The notes beneath the pieces are model-generated. The model worked only from the letters and a program-made list of their open reading frames with translations. It made no database searches and was not told where the DNA came from. This document shows, piece by piece, positions 1-7,635 of a DNA stretch of 33,244 nucleotides. The position numbers and the translations under genes were made by a program. Source of the stretch: PSLL01 sp964389705 (lineage in GTDB: Bacteria > Desulfobacterota_D > UBA1144 > Nemesobacterales > CSP1-2). The DNA is taken from assembly GCA_964389705.1 (NCBI GenBank), contig CAYMEO010000019.1, positions 1-33,244 of the forward strand, in the 5' to 3' direction. The stretch's first letter is position 1; every line of letters starts with the position of its first letter.

Positions 1-103
1 ATGAAGAATGAAAGCGGCATATTAGACTACTGGCAAATTATATATTCTCCCCTAGTGTTAGGGAAATAAGGCCAGTTTCTGTTTGCAATTGCGAATAAAA
101 ACC

Positions 104-132
104 TTGACAACCCCTTCTATTTACATTAGAAT
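104..132 (+). promoter_or_regulatory. sigma-70 promoter for the MaoC dehydratase gene
   Basis: TTGACA (104-109) and TAGAAT (127-132) are separated by exactly 17 bases, a near-consensus housekeeping promoter pointing at the gene starting at 371. A start near 139 would leave a leader of about 230 bases. No sigma-54-type element is visible here, unlike several other units in the window. Confidence 0.75.
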
Positions 133-139
133 CTTACTA

Positions 140-370
140 ACGGAGGATGAAAACTATTAGGCCCCATGAAAGCGTATGATTTTGATTATTCAGCAAAAAA
201 TGGGCTATTTACCCCCCCAAGCTGTTGGTCTTTTGGAACTAATCGGCCGATAAGACAGTCTAAACCAATATGTAAGCACTTGCGAAGCCAAAATCACCAT
301 TTAAAATTGAAAAAATCTTTTTCAACAAGCAGTGTTATTACAAAATCTCAAAAAAGGGAGGAAAAATACT
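140..370 (+). other. long 5' leader, possibly with a small decayed ORF
   Basis: About 230 bases lie between the predicted transcription start and the dehydratase start. A GGAGG at 142-146 is followed directly by a short ATG frame that stops at once. A second frame (166-381, 71 codons) runs into the next gene in another frame and contains a run of seven C. Neither product is recognisable, so I call no gene. The bases before 100 hold only a 22-codon frame (1-69) that I also do not call. Confidence 0.35.
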
Positions 371-1279
371 ATGGGGCTTAACAGGGAGTATATAGGCCTA
401 GAGTCTCCACCTGTTGTTTATGAGGTTACTAAGGAGGCAATTGAGAAATACGCTTGGGCAATCGGCGCACGCAATCTGAGCTACTACAGTTTTAACGGAG
501 CCAAACCCAGCTTTACTAATATCAATCCTATGGCCCCTCCGAGCTTTGCAGTTGTTCATGAATTACTGCTAGCTGAGAAAATATGGTCCGATGAGGGTCT
601 CCATGGAGGCCCTGAGCAGCTTGCTTATAACCTGCTTATGCTCGTTCATGGAGAACAGGATATGCGGTTTTATAAGCCCATTAAGCCTGGAGATAAAATC
701 ATCTCTAGAGCAAAGATAAAAAATATAGAGGACAGAGGAAGTGGAGAGCTTCTTACTATTAAAGTCATTTCCGATAATGAGAAAGGAGAGAGAGTCGTAG
801 AATCCGATTGGGGAATCTTTATAAGAGGGGCAGGAAGCGGGCAGCAGAAAAGAAAGGAAGGGAAAAAGGAAGAACAGGATCAAGTAGGTATTGAGACTCA
901 ACCGATATTTAGAAAAGTCATAAGAGTACCTAAGGATATTACGTATCGCTATGCAGAGGCCTCGGGAGATACAAATCCAATCCACATAGATGAGAAAGTA
1001 GCAAAATCGGCAGGTCTTAAAGGAATAATAGTACACGGACTTTGTACGCTCTCTATGACGATGAGAGCCATCATAGAGTGCTATCTTGATGGCGATCCGG
1101 GAAAATTAAAGAGGCTCGGCTGCCGGTTTGCAAGTCCTGTTTACCCTGGAGATACACTCATTGCAGATGGCTGGGAAGTAGATCAGCAGGATGGAAGAAT
1201 AGTGCTCGGCTTTGAGGTTACACGGCGCGAAGATAATGTTAAAGTCCTAAAGAGAGGGATAAGCGAGGTGGAGATTTAG
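371..1279 (+). CDS. two-domain MaoC-family (R)-specific enoyl-CoA hydratase/dehydratase
   Basis: The 302-residue protein has two hot-dog domains. The N-terminal half resembles the MaoC N-terminal dehydratase domain (residues about 5-145). After a charged linker comes a catalytic MaoC domain (about 170-300) with the hydratase-2 signature SGDTNPIHID followed by GIIVHG, which supplies the Asp/His pair. Such proteins hydrate or dehydrate 2-enoyl-CoA or 3-hydroxyacyl thioesters in fatty-acid or polyhydroxyalkanoate metabolism. I chose the ATG at 371 because AGGGAGG lies 9 bases upstream; an in-frame ATG at 332 would add 13 residues without such a site. A sigma-70 promoter lies at 104-132. It is a monocistronic unit convergent with hflX. 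The substrate is unknown. Confidence 0.85.
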   Translation: MGLNREYIGLESPPVVYEVTKEAIEKYAWAIGARNLSYYSFNGAKPSFTNINPMAPPSFAVVHELLLAEKIWSDEGLHGGPEQLAYNLLMLVHGEQDMRFYKPIKPGDKIISRAKIKNIEDRGSGELLTIKVISDNEKGERVVESDWGIFIRGAGSGQQKRKEGKKEEQDQVGIETQPIFRKVIRVPKDITYRYAEASGDTNPIHIDEKVAKSAGLKGIIVHGLCTLSMTMRAIIECYLDGDPGKLKRLGCRFASPVYPGDTLIADGWEVDQQDGRIVLGFEVTRREDNVKVLKRGISEVEI

Positions 1280-1341
1280 CTCTATATTAACTATCATCTA
1301 GAGGTCAATAATCAGCCAACATTACAGATATTGATACCACA

Positions 1342-1378
1342 AAAGGCCTAAAAAATTAACTTTAGGCCTTTATTTTTT
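1342..1378. terminator. bidirectional rho-independent terminator
   Basis: A perfect 11-base inverted repeat (AAAGGCCTAAA at 1342-1352, TTTAGGCCTTT at 1361-1371) with an 8-base loop is followed by a T-rich run on the plus strand and flanked by A's that give T's on the minus strand. It sits between two convergent genes and can serve both. The hflX stop codon (1362-1364) lies inside the stem. Confidence 0.85.
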
Positions 1379-3044
1379 CTATTGAATCAGGTACTGTTTC
1401 TCTTTGTTCTTGAGAGCCAAGCCAATCAAATTCGAAATCCAACCTTTCTAAGAAATCCCTCAATGTTTCTTTATTAAGCGCAGAGATAAAAGGAGCATTA
1501 TACGTTCTCTTTAACCTCTCAATTACTTCGGTAGGAGTAGCATCTATTTTGTTGAATGTAATAAATCGGGGAATAGAACCGTAACCCACCAAATTGAGTA
1601 TCTTTTCTACGGACTCTATCCTCTCTTCCACGAGTGGATCACTTGAATCAGCGACGTGGATAAGAAGAGAAGACTCACCTAGCTCTTCAAGTGTCGCGCG
1701 GAATGCATCTAAAAGCTCCTTGGGCAGATTTCTAATGAAGCCTACAGTATCCGTAAGAAGTATATCCCTTCTACTGGGCAAGGTAAGCCTTCTTGTAGTC
1801 GGGTTTAGAGTAGAAAAGAGCTTATTCTCAACTACTACCCCACTCTTTGTGAGTGCATTAAATAGAGTTGATTTTCCAACATTTGTATAGCCGACAAGGG
1901 TAGCCGTAGGCATACCCATTTCTCTTCTATGCTTTCTTGTATGCTCACGTCTTTTACTGAGTTCTTTGATTTGGTTCTCAAGCTGCCCTATTCTTTCTCT
2001 GAGTCTCCTTCTTTTCTCCTCGAGTTTTTGCTCGCCTGGGCCTCTTGTTCCTATGCCGCCTCCGAGTTGAGATAATTCAACTCCGCGACCCGTGAGCCTG
2101 GGAAGCATATATCGCAGCTCCGCAAGTTGAACCTGGATTTTCCCTTCGCTTGTTTTAGCGCGTTCGGCAAATATTTGAAGTATCAATTGAGTCCTGTCCA
2201 TCACACGAAGGTTTGTCTCTTCGGAGATCGCTCTTACTTGAGCCGGAGTCAATTCCACATCAAAAATGAGCGTATCGGCTCCGAGTTGTTTGGCTCTAAG
2301 GATTATCTCCTCAAGTTTTCCTTTTCCTATTAGATACCTAGGCTCAATTTGGCTTCTAATCTGAATGGTTTTATCAAGTACCACTTTGCCTGCTGAACGG
2401 GCAAGCTCTTTTAGCTCCTCTACTGACTCCTCAGCCTCAACCCTAGATCTTGTAGAGAATCCTATAAGAAAAACTCCTTCTTTTTCCCTCCTTCCCCCGA
2501 AATCAAAGTAGGTTCTTTCAGATTCATTTTCAATATCTCTTATTAGTTCTTCAAAATTTATGTCCACCCTACCTAAGTCACTGTAGTTTAATATCTTCCA
2601 CATTTCCCCCTGAGGGTTAGGAGGAAGAATATGGGCCACCTGAAACCTACCCGGAATTCCCCCCTCCTTTATCTCAAGCACGCCTATTAAGTCTAGCCTT
2701 TCGTTAATGAGCGTTACTAGATCGGGATGGGTAAGATTTGGGTTCTTAACATGTGTATGGATAAGTCGGTAGCCTCTTAACCTATATTTTGCCTCTCTCG
2801 ATCTTTCAATAATCTCATCGAACGGTACTTCGTATGAGTCCCCTACGAACACCACTTGGACCTTCCCTTTTCTATCTATAAGGAGGGTTATGCTCTTTCT
2901 AAGATCATATGATAGTTGTGAGAGCGTTCTTCCAAGCTCTAGGGTTATTATCTCTCTTACTGGAATCCTTCTTTTATAAAGCCTTGAGAGGTTATGAATC
3001 TCGCTGGGTTTAAGTCCTGAAATTCGTCCGTGAACCTTCTCTAT
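1362..3044 (-). CDS. hflX: GTPase HflX, apparent ATA start
   Basis: HflX is a ribosome-associated GTPase that splits stalled ribosomes. Visible features: the glycine-rich HflX linker segment (GGGIGTRGPGE), the P-loop GYTNVGKST, switch/G3 TDTVGFIRNLP and G4 NKID. The conserved family N-terminus (KVHGRISGLKPSEI) is encoded up to about 3035 and is bounded by an in-frame stop at 3051-3053. Between that stop and a GTG at 2855 there is no ATG, GTG or TTG. The only well-placed start is an ATA at 3042-3044, 9 bases after GGAGG, giving 560 residues as expected for long HflX proteins. Starting at 2855 would remove 63 conserved residues. Either ATA is used as start or the base is a mutation or error from ATG. 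Confidence 0.85.
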   Translation of the reverse strand: MEKVHGRISGLKPSEIHNLSRLYKRRIPVREIITLELGRTLSQLSYDLRKSITLLIDRKGKVQVVFVGDSYEVPFDEIIERSREAKYRLRGYRLIHTHVKNPNLTHPDLVTLINERLDLIGVLEIKEGGIPGRFQVAHILPPNPQGEMWKILNYSDLGRVDINFEELIRDIENESERTYFDFGGRREKEGVFLIGFSTRSRVEAEESVEELKELARSAGKVVLDKTIQIRSQIEPRYLIGKGKLEEIILRAKQLGADTLIFDVELTPAQVRAISEETNLRVMDRTQLILQIFAERAKTSEGKIQVQLAELRYMLPRLTGRGVELSQLGGGIGTRGPGEQKLEEKRRRLRERIGQLENQIKELSKRREHTRKHRREMGMPTATLVGYTNVGKSTLFNALTKSGVVVENKLFSTLNPTTRRLTLPSRRDILLTDTVGFIRNLPKELLDAFRATLEELGESSLLIHVADSSDPLVEERIESVEKILNLVGYGSIPRFITFNKIDATPTEVIERLKRTYNAPFISALNKETLRDFLERLDFEFDWLGSQEQRETVPDSIEKIKA

Positions 3045-3263
3045 ATATCTTTACCTCCGTAGATATTTATTCAGCCTCAAAGTCACTAATGGGGATTATA
3101 TTCTTTTTTCCCTCTTCTCAGGATAACAGATAGCAATTTACACTGCTTTTCTTTTAGAACACCTGATATTATATTAGATAGATTATAACTCTCTTTTTTT
3201 CTAAGCTCAAGGAAAAAACGGAACTCTACCCAAAGTTAGTAAGACCATATTTTCTGATTATAT

Positions 3264-3485
3264 TCATATATAATCTCTCTTTTCTTCTGCCTTTAAATTA
3301 GTCAATAGTACCATAGGATCTTTTCCAAATCCTCTGACTACTACTAACTGGACAGGCTTTTCTACACCATCTATCCCAATTGAGACTGACCCAAAATCTA
3401 TACTGACAAGTCCATATATGTGGATTTGTCTATTCTTTATCCACATCATCAGTTTGTGTCCCCAGTATACAATCCAAAGCCTCAA
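3264..3485 (-). pseudogene. IS4-like transposase fragment
   Basis: The 73-residue frame contains VEKPVQLVVVRGFGKDPMVLLTN-type sequence (residues about 41-63), which matches the central strand region of IS4-like DDE transposases, normally around 400 residues. Both flanks are closed by stops, and pieces of plausible sequence continue in other frames on either side (for example up to about 3540). No intact terminal inverted repeats or target duplication were found. This is a decayed insertion sequence. Confidence 0.6.
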
Positions 3486-3684
3486 CGAGGAGTTTGTCTC
3501 ATCTCAATTTCCGGGTAAAGTCCATGTTTCCCATACCAGGAGGAACAAGGTTACTGCTTTCCTGCTATTCCATAGCTCGCTCGGTTAAGTTCTATCATCT
3601 GCTCCTTTAGGCAACTTCTCCTGTCATCGCCAACGTGAGTGCCAGGATAAATAAACCAGGCTGCCGAAGTGAGTTTTAACCATA

Positions 3685-3730
3685 GTGCCATTTCAGATTC
3701 TTAAAGAAGATACTATAATGGAAATGGCAC
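3685..3730. repeat. 10-base perfect inverted repeat
   Basis: GTGCCATTTC (3685-3694) and GAAATGGCAC (3721-3730) are exact reverse complements separated by 26 bases. The repeat lies in the debris next to the transposase fossil. It could be a remnant of a small mobile element end or a hairpin. No T-run follows, so I do not call it a terminator. Confidence 0.5.
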
Positions 3731-3899
3731 CAATCCCACTTCAATACATTACGGGACCCGCCAATAAAATATAAGATGCTTTAATTCTTAAGGATCAGCA
3801 TCCCCAGAATAAGTAATGTCAACTTTTAATTTCTCTTTTTTAATCTCTTATCCAATTCTTCAAAATTGCAGTCTATGAGCCAGCAGTAGGAGGTGTCAT

Positions 3900-3918
3900 A
3901 TGTCTTAAATTCTGACGG
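3900..3918 (+). promoter_or_regulatory. candidate activator site (UAS), right arm degenerate
   Basis: ATGTC-N9-GACGG matches the 19-base WTGTC-N9-GACAW inverted repeat found upstream of three other units here, with two mismatches in the right arm. Its centre lies about 114 bases before the predicted start of the 4043 gene, a typical enhancer distance for sigma-54 promoters. Confidence 0.45.
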
Positions 3919-3996
3919 ATTAAGCCATCTTTAATGGAAGAGGTTCGTCTATGCAATTCTTATACTTTAATAATAAATAATATGCACTAAAATTAT

Positions 3997-4012
3997 TGGC
4001 ATAAAGCTTGCC
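3997..4012 (+). promoter_or_regulatory. sigma-54 (RpoN) promoter of the kinase-fusion gene
   Basis: TGGCATAAAGCTTGCC has GG and GC with exactly ten bases between them, matching the -24/-12 consensus TGGCAC-N5-TTGCW with one mismatch in the first block. The predicted start is near 4022, about 20 bases before the ATG at 4043. Confidence 0.75.
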
Positions 4013-4042
4013 TTAAGACAAAAAGAAAAAAGTATTTACACG

Positions 4043-5674
4043 ATGACTTCTTATAGAAACAGCAAGAGAGATGAGAAAAAAAAAGAAAAAGGGTACTCCG
4101 ACCTAATTGAATTTCTTCTAAATCCCTCTTCTTACCCGCATAAACCAAGGGATGTAAGACACATACAGACCCATGCGTCTCACGTCTTTATAGCACCCCC
4201 GTATGTTTATAAAATAAAGAAGCCCGTGAATTTTGGTTTTTTAGATTTTTCAACCCTTGATAAGAGAAAGTATTATTGTGAAAGAGAGGTAGAATTGAAC
4301 AGTAGGCTTTGTGACGCATACATAGGAGTTAAAGAAATTTCTATTAGAAATGGCAATTTCATCTTTGGAGAAGGCGATAAGACCATTGAGTACGCCGTAA
4401 AGATGAGAAAGCTGCCTGATAGGTATTTTCTTAAGAATCTCCTTTCAAGAGGCAGAATTACCAATTGTGATTTAATTAGGATTATAGAAAAGCTAGTTGA
4501 GTTCTATAATGGACAGGTGGTGAAGAAAGAGATAAGTGAATACGGGAGACCGGAGAGGATTAGGATAAACGTTGATGAAAATTTTTCACTTTCAGAGCGT
4601 TTTGTTGGAAAAACAATTTCAAAAGCCGCATATGATGCAATTAAGTTCTATAACTATACATTCTTTAGGGAGAAATCCAGTCTCTTTGAAGAGAGAATTA
4701 AAAGGGGTTTAATTAAAGACTGCCACGGCGATCTTCATATTGAGCACATAAATCTAAACCCTCAAGATGTTTGTATCTATGACTGCATAGAGTTTAACGA
4801 TAGGCTTAGATACATTGATATTGCTTCGGATATAGGTTTTTTAGCAATGGACTTGGATTTCAACGGCTATAGCAATTTTGCAAATTTTATTGTGTCTGAA
4901 ATATCCAAAAGAATGGGAGACGACACGATTTTTGATGTAATTGATTTTTACAAATGCTATAGAGCCTATGTAAGAGGTAAAGTAGAGAGCATAAGAAGTG
5001 AAGAGGCGGAGATTCCCGACAAACAGAGGCAATCTTCTGAGAAAAGAGCAAAGAGGTATTTTAAGCTTGCTCTAAGGTACGCCCTTTTTGGCTCGAAGCC
5101 CGCACTCATTGTGGTCTTTGGTCTTATAGGAACGGGAAAAAGCACACTTTCCCATGCGCTTTCTAATGAGCTTTCTTGTAAGGTTATATCTTCTGATAGA
5201 GTGAGAAAAGAGGTTATGGGCATAAAGCCAAATGAAAAGAGATATGAGGAGTATGATAAAGGGATTTATTCAAGAGATATTACTGAAATAACATATCGTG
5301 AGATTCTAAATAGAGGAAGAAGGGTTGTAGAGGAGGGAGGAATAGTAATTCTCGATGCCAGTTTTTCAAAGAGAGAGTTTAGAGAATTGATTCTTCATGA
5401 GGCTGAGGCTTTGGGAATACCTTTCTACTTTATTGAAACGAAGGCCAGTGAGAAACATATTAAGAGAAGACTCATTGAAAGAGAGAAAAGAGGAGGATCC
5501 ATCTCTGATGGAAGGTGGGAGATATTTAAGAGATTTAGAGATGAGTTTGAGGAACCAAATGAGCTCCCAAAAGACAAATATCTAGTTGTAACTACAGATA
5601 AAACTATAGAGGAGACACTAACCCAAATTTTGAGCAGAATAATAGAAAGAGAGAGTAAACGTGTACCCCAATAA
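4043..5674 (+). CDS. aminoglycoside-phosphotransferase-like / P-loop kinase fusion
   Basis: The 543-residue protein has two parts. Residues about 20-340 have the protein-kinase-like fold of aminoglycoside phosphotransferases, including the catalytic HGDLHIEHI (about 227-235) and the downstream DCIEFNDRLRYIDIASD metal-binding region. Residues about 350-535 are a P-loop kinase domain with Walker A GLIGTGKST (about 359-367). This is the COG2187/COG0645 architecture, also seen in Mycobacterium tuberculosis Rv2004c, a DosR-regulon gene. The substrate is unknown; despite the fold name there is no reason to call it an antibiotic-resistance enzyme. A sigma-54-type promoter lies at 3997-4012. The ribosome binding site before 4043 is weak. 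The gene stands alone. Confidence 0.85.
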   Translation: MTSYRNSKRDEKKKEKGYSDLIEFLLNPSSYPHKPRDVRHIQTHASHVFIAPPYVYKIKKPVNFGFLDFSTLDKRKYYCEREVELNSRLCDAYIGVKEISIRNGNFIFGEGDKTIEYAVKMRKLPDRYFLKNLLSRGRITNCDLIRIIEKLVEFYNGQVVKKEISEYGRPERIRINVDENFSLSERFVGKTISKAAYDAIKFYNYTFFREKSSLFEERIKRGLIKDCHGDLHIEHINLNPQDVCIYDCIEFNDRLRYIDIASDIGFLAMDLDFNGYSNFANFIVSEISKRMGDDTIFDVIDFYKCYRAYVRGKVESIRSEEAEIPDKQRQSSEKRAKRYFKLALRYALFGSKPALIVVFGLIGTGKSTLSHALSNELSCKVISSDRVRKEVMGIKPNEKRYEEYDKGIYSRDITEITYREILNRGRRVVEEGGIVILDASFSKREFRELILHEAEALGIPFYFIETKASEKHIKRRLIEREKRGGSISDGRWEIFKRFRDEFEEPNELPKDKYLVVTTDKTIEETLTQILSRIIERESKRVPQ

Positions 5675-5740
5675 CAGTCTTAATATTATTCAATCTTCTT
5701 TGTACCGTAGGAAAAGCAAAGGAGGTAGTAGCCGACAATT

Positions 5741-5911
5741 CTACCATTTCACATCAAGAGCAATATATTTAATATCTCCGATTGGTCTGTCTACAGAACG
5801 TGGAGTGCAGCGGGCATTATTCATCATGTTACAGAAGTTATAGGGGCTATTCCCGTTACAGGATGAAATACCTCCGCTGAGTCCGAGGTCTTTGAGTTTG
5901 GCGTTAGCCAT
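5741..5911 (-). CDS. small cysteine-containing hypothetical protein
   Basis: A 56-codon frame with a plausible GGAG 11 bases before the ATG encodes a protein beginning MANAKLKDLGLSGG, with three cysteines (around residues 18, 27, 35), and ending DIKYIALDVKW. I do not recognise it. It has no signal peptide or membrane segment. It lies on the same strand as, and 69 bases downstream of, another small cysteine-containing protein (5981-6238). The composition looks protein-like, but it could be the remnant of a longer gene. Confidence 0.35.
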   Translation of the reverse strand: MANAKLKDLGLSGGISSCNGNSPYNFCNMMNNARCTPRSVDRPIGDIKYIALDVKW

Positions 5912-5980
5912 ACTTAGGATAACTCCGAATCGGATTTGCGGTCATCTTTATCAGTTAATTATGGTAAGCCTTCGCACATA

Positions 5981-6238
5981 TTATTTCCCCTGGCTTTTAC
6001 TAACCAAATCAAGAAATTGCTTATTTGCTACTGTTTGGCATTGAATCTGAAAATTTATATTCTGGTTTTTATACTTTTGTTGGCATTGCTGATAGATACA
6101 AGCCGCTACTTGGTTTCCGCCCTCCTTATGATAAGACTTATAACATTTATGCCCAATTGACTTATCAGACCGGGCTATGACTTGAGTTGAAAAAGGAACA
6201 GCAAAAGCCACAATAGCAAGAAACAAAAGTTTCCTCAT
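5981..6238 (-). CDS. small secreted four-cysteine protein
   Basis: The 85-residue product starts with a clear Sec signal peptide (MRKLLFLAIVAFAVPFSTQVIA, cleavage probably after ..VIA). The mature part of about 60 residues is basic and has four cysteines in the order C-YKSYH, AAC-IYQQC, QIQC. Even cysteine number and export suggest disulfides in the periplasm. I chose the ATG at 6238 because GGAGGGTGAAGGG precedes it; an upstream ATG at 6388 would lie inside nosY and spoil the signal peptide. It lies 109 bases downstream of nosY on the same strand and may be read through from it. I do not recognise the family. Confidence 0.65.
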   Translation of the reverse strand: MRKLLFLAIVAFAVPFSTQVIARSDKSIGHKCYKSYHKEGGNQVAACIYQQCQQKYKNQNINFQIQCQTVANKQFLDLVSKSQGK

Positions 6239-6347
6239 CCCTTCACCCTCCATACAATTACTTAATTTGGCTGATAATTCTATCTCAATTATATGCCGAT
6301 ATGTGTTGATTTGTCTAGGTTCATTTAGGTATGTGTACTGACATGGG

Positions 6348-7157
6348 CTAAATATCCTTTCTCTCAAAAATATAAATAGCCACAACAAGTGGAATTAAAA
6401 ACCAGACAAGAAGAACGGTTAAAGAAAGTATAATACCCGTTGAAGTTCCAAAGGTTTTGTTAAGTACTGCCCCTGCAGGTCCCACAAGAGCGGCATTTCC
6501 AATAGAGACTAGAAGAACCGTTCTTACAAGATCAGCAGGATTTAAAAACAGAAGCACAATAATTACCTCCCTGAGAGCTAGAGTTAAACCTATAAAGAAA
6601 AAATCGTATATAACTACAAACCAAAACCAGAGTATAAAACTGATTCCAATAGACCTTGCCTTTTCTCCTAAAACTACTGAAGTAAGGGAGGCAATTGATA
6701 GAAAAATAAGAGAGAGCAGAACAGAAAGAAAAATTAGAAATAAAAAGCGTGAGATCCCACTGTATCCTATGTTGAGAATAAGAACCACCCCGGCAAAGCC
6801 GAAACCGAGGAGAATGGTTGCGGTGATGACTGTTCCGAGACCGATGTATTTTCCCAGTATTGCCTCTTTTCGGCTTATGGGTTGGATTAGAAGCAATTCC
6901 CACGATTCTTTAGCCCCTGTAAAACTATTTGCCCCCATTATAAGCGCTATAAGAGGGACGAGAATCAAAACGAGATTTAGCAGGCTTACGGCAGGCTTGA
7001 GGAAAGTATTGTCTCCACCACTTACTATTCCGGAATATGAAACGGTTAAGTCCAGAATAATAAAAAGAACGGCAAAAAAGAAAAGCCATCTGTTTCTTAC
7101 GGCATCTAGAAACTCCCTTTTAGCGATTAAGTAAATTGGGCTTATATCAGTGCTCAT
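6348..7157 (-). CDS. nosY: NosY, ABC transporter permease for NosZ maturation
   Basis: The 269-residue integral membrane protein has about six hydrophobic segments and the conserved permease stretch around residues 80-105 (MGANSFTGAKESWELLLIQP), typical of NosY. In the family, NosY with NosF forms the ABC transporter that works with periplasmic NosD in assembling the CuZ centre of N2O reductase. Its start overlaps the end of nosL by 11 bases, so the two are translationally coupled. It is the last clear gene of the nos operon. Confidence 0.9.
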   Translation of the reverse strand: MSTDISPIYLIAKREFLDAVRNRWLFFFAVLFIILDLTVSYSGIVSGGDNTFLKPAVSLLNLVLILVPLIALIMGANSFTGAKESWELLLIQPISRKEAILGKYIGLGTVITATILLGFGFAGVVLILNIGYSGISRFLFLIFLSVLLSLIFLSIASLTSVVLGEKARSIGISFILWFWFVVIYDFFFIGLTLALREVIIVLLFLNPADLVRTVLLVSIGNAALVGPAGAVLNKTFGTSTGIILSLTVLLVWFLIPLVVAIYIFERKDI

Positions 7158-7635
7158 ATCTCGATTTCCAGTTTATCTTGGATACGGACTCGAATTGCAA
7201 AACTCTACCCCTAGTTGTACCTGCAAATTCCTTGGCTTTGATAGGGTCTTTAAAGGCTATAATCCCATACCCCATCGGCGTATGAATCTCAGGAGAGATA
7301 ACAAAATTGGCTTCTTCTGCTTCAATCCAAATTGTAGTATCAAAGTCGGCTACCCAGAAACTAGCCTTTTCATGGCTCAGGTTATTAACTTGGGCATAGG
7401 CGAGCATGCACCCGATGTCGTCAAACTTGTGGACTTTTCTTTTTTCAATAATCTCAGCAGTATAGTGAAAATCACCTATTATCATCCGACAGTACTCGCA
7501 CATCTCTACCCCCTTGTCTATGGGAACGGGGGAGTTTTGGAACTGGCAACCGACGATAAACAGCAATAAAGACAAATAGATTCCTACTCTAAGAATCGAA
7601 ATTACCCTCCGTATATTTGATAAAGATCTCTTCAA
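7147..7635 (-). CDS. nosL: NosL, copper-chaperone lipoprotein
   Basis: The 162-residue protein has an N-terminal hydrophobic segment ending in a lipobox (FIVGC, Cys30). The NosL signature MCEYCRMII (Cys46, Cys49, Met51) follows; Cys/Met residues of this type bind Cu(I). NosL is an outer-membrane or periplasmic lipoprotein that delivers copper to NosD for CuZ assembly. Near the C-terminus is the conserved MGYGIIAF segment. The gene overlaps the end of nosF by 47 bases and the start of nosY by 11. Confidence 0.92.
   Translation of the reverse strand: MKRSLSNIRRVISILRVGIYLSLLLFIVGCQFQNSPVPIDKGVEMCEYCRMIIGDFHYTAEIIEKRKVHKFDDIGCMLAYAQVNNLSHEKASFWVADFDTTIWIEAEEANFVISPEIHTPMGYGIIAFKDPIKAKEFAGTTRGRVLQFESVSKINWKSRYEH

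Larger units (their letters stand above)
3045..4042. other. about 1 kb without an intact gene
   Basis: This stretch holds the transposase remnant at 3264-3485 and a 10-base perfect inverted repeat (GTGCCATTTC at 3685-3694, GAAATGGCAC at 3721-3730). A shorter repeat lies at 3775-3802 (GATGCT/AGCATC), and the promoter elements of the downstream kinase gene lie at 3900-4012. The rest shows no coding frame I can support; it looks like insertion-sequence debris. Confidence 0.6.

Noticed and set aside
166..381. 71-codon frame in the leader of the dehydratase gene
   Set aside because: GGAGG is about 19 bases from its ATG, the product is unrecognisable and it runs out of frame into the next gene.
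569..1036. 155-codon frame on the minus strand
   Set aside because: It lies wholly inside the MaoC dehydratase gene, has low-complexity hydrophobic content and no ribosome binding site; it is a shadow.
6457..7134. 225-codon frame on the plus strand
   Set aside because: Antisense to nosY; rich in Arg/Thr/Ile as expected from the reverse of a membrane protein; no family resemblance.
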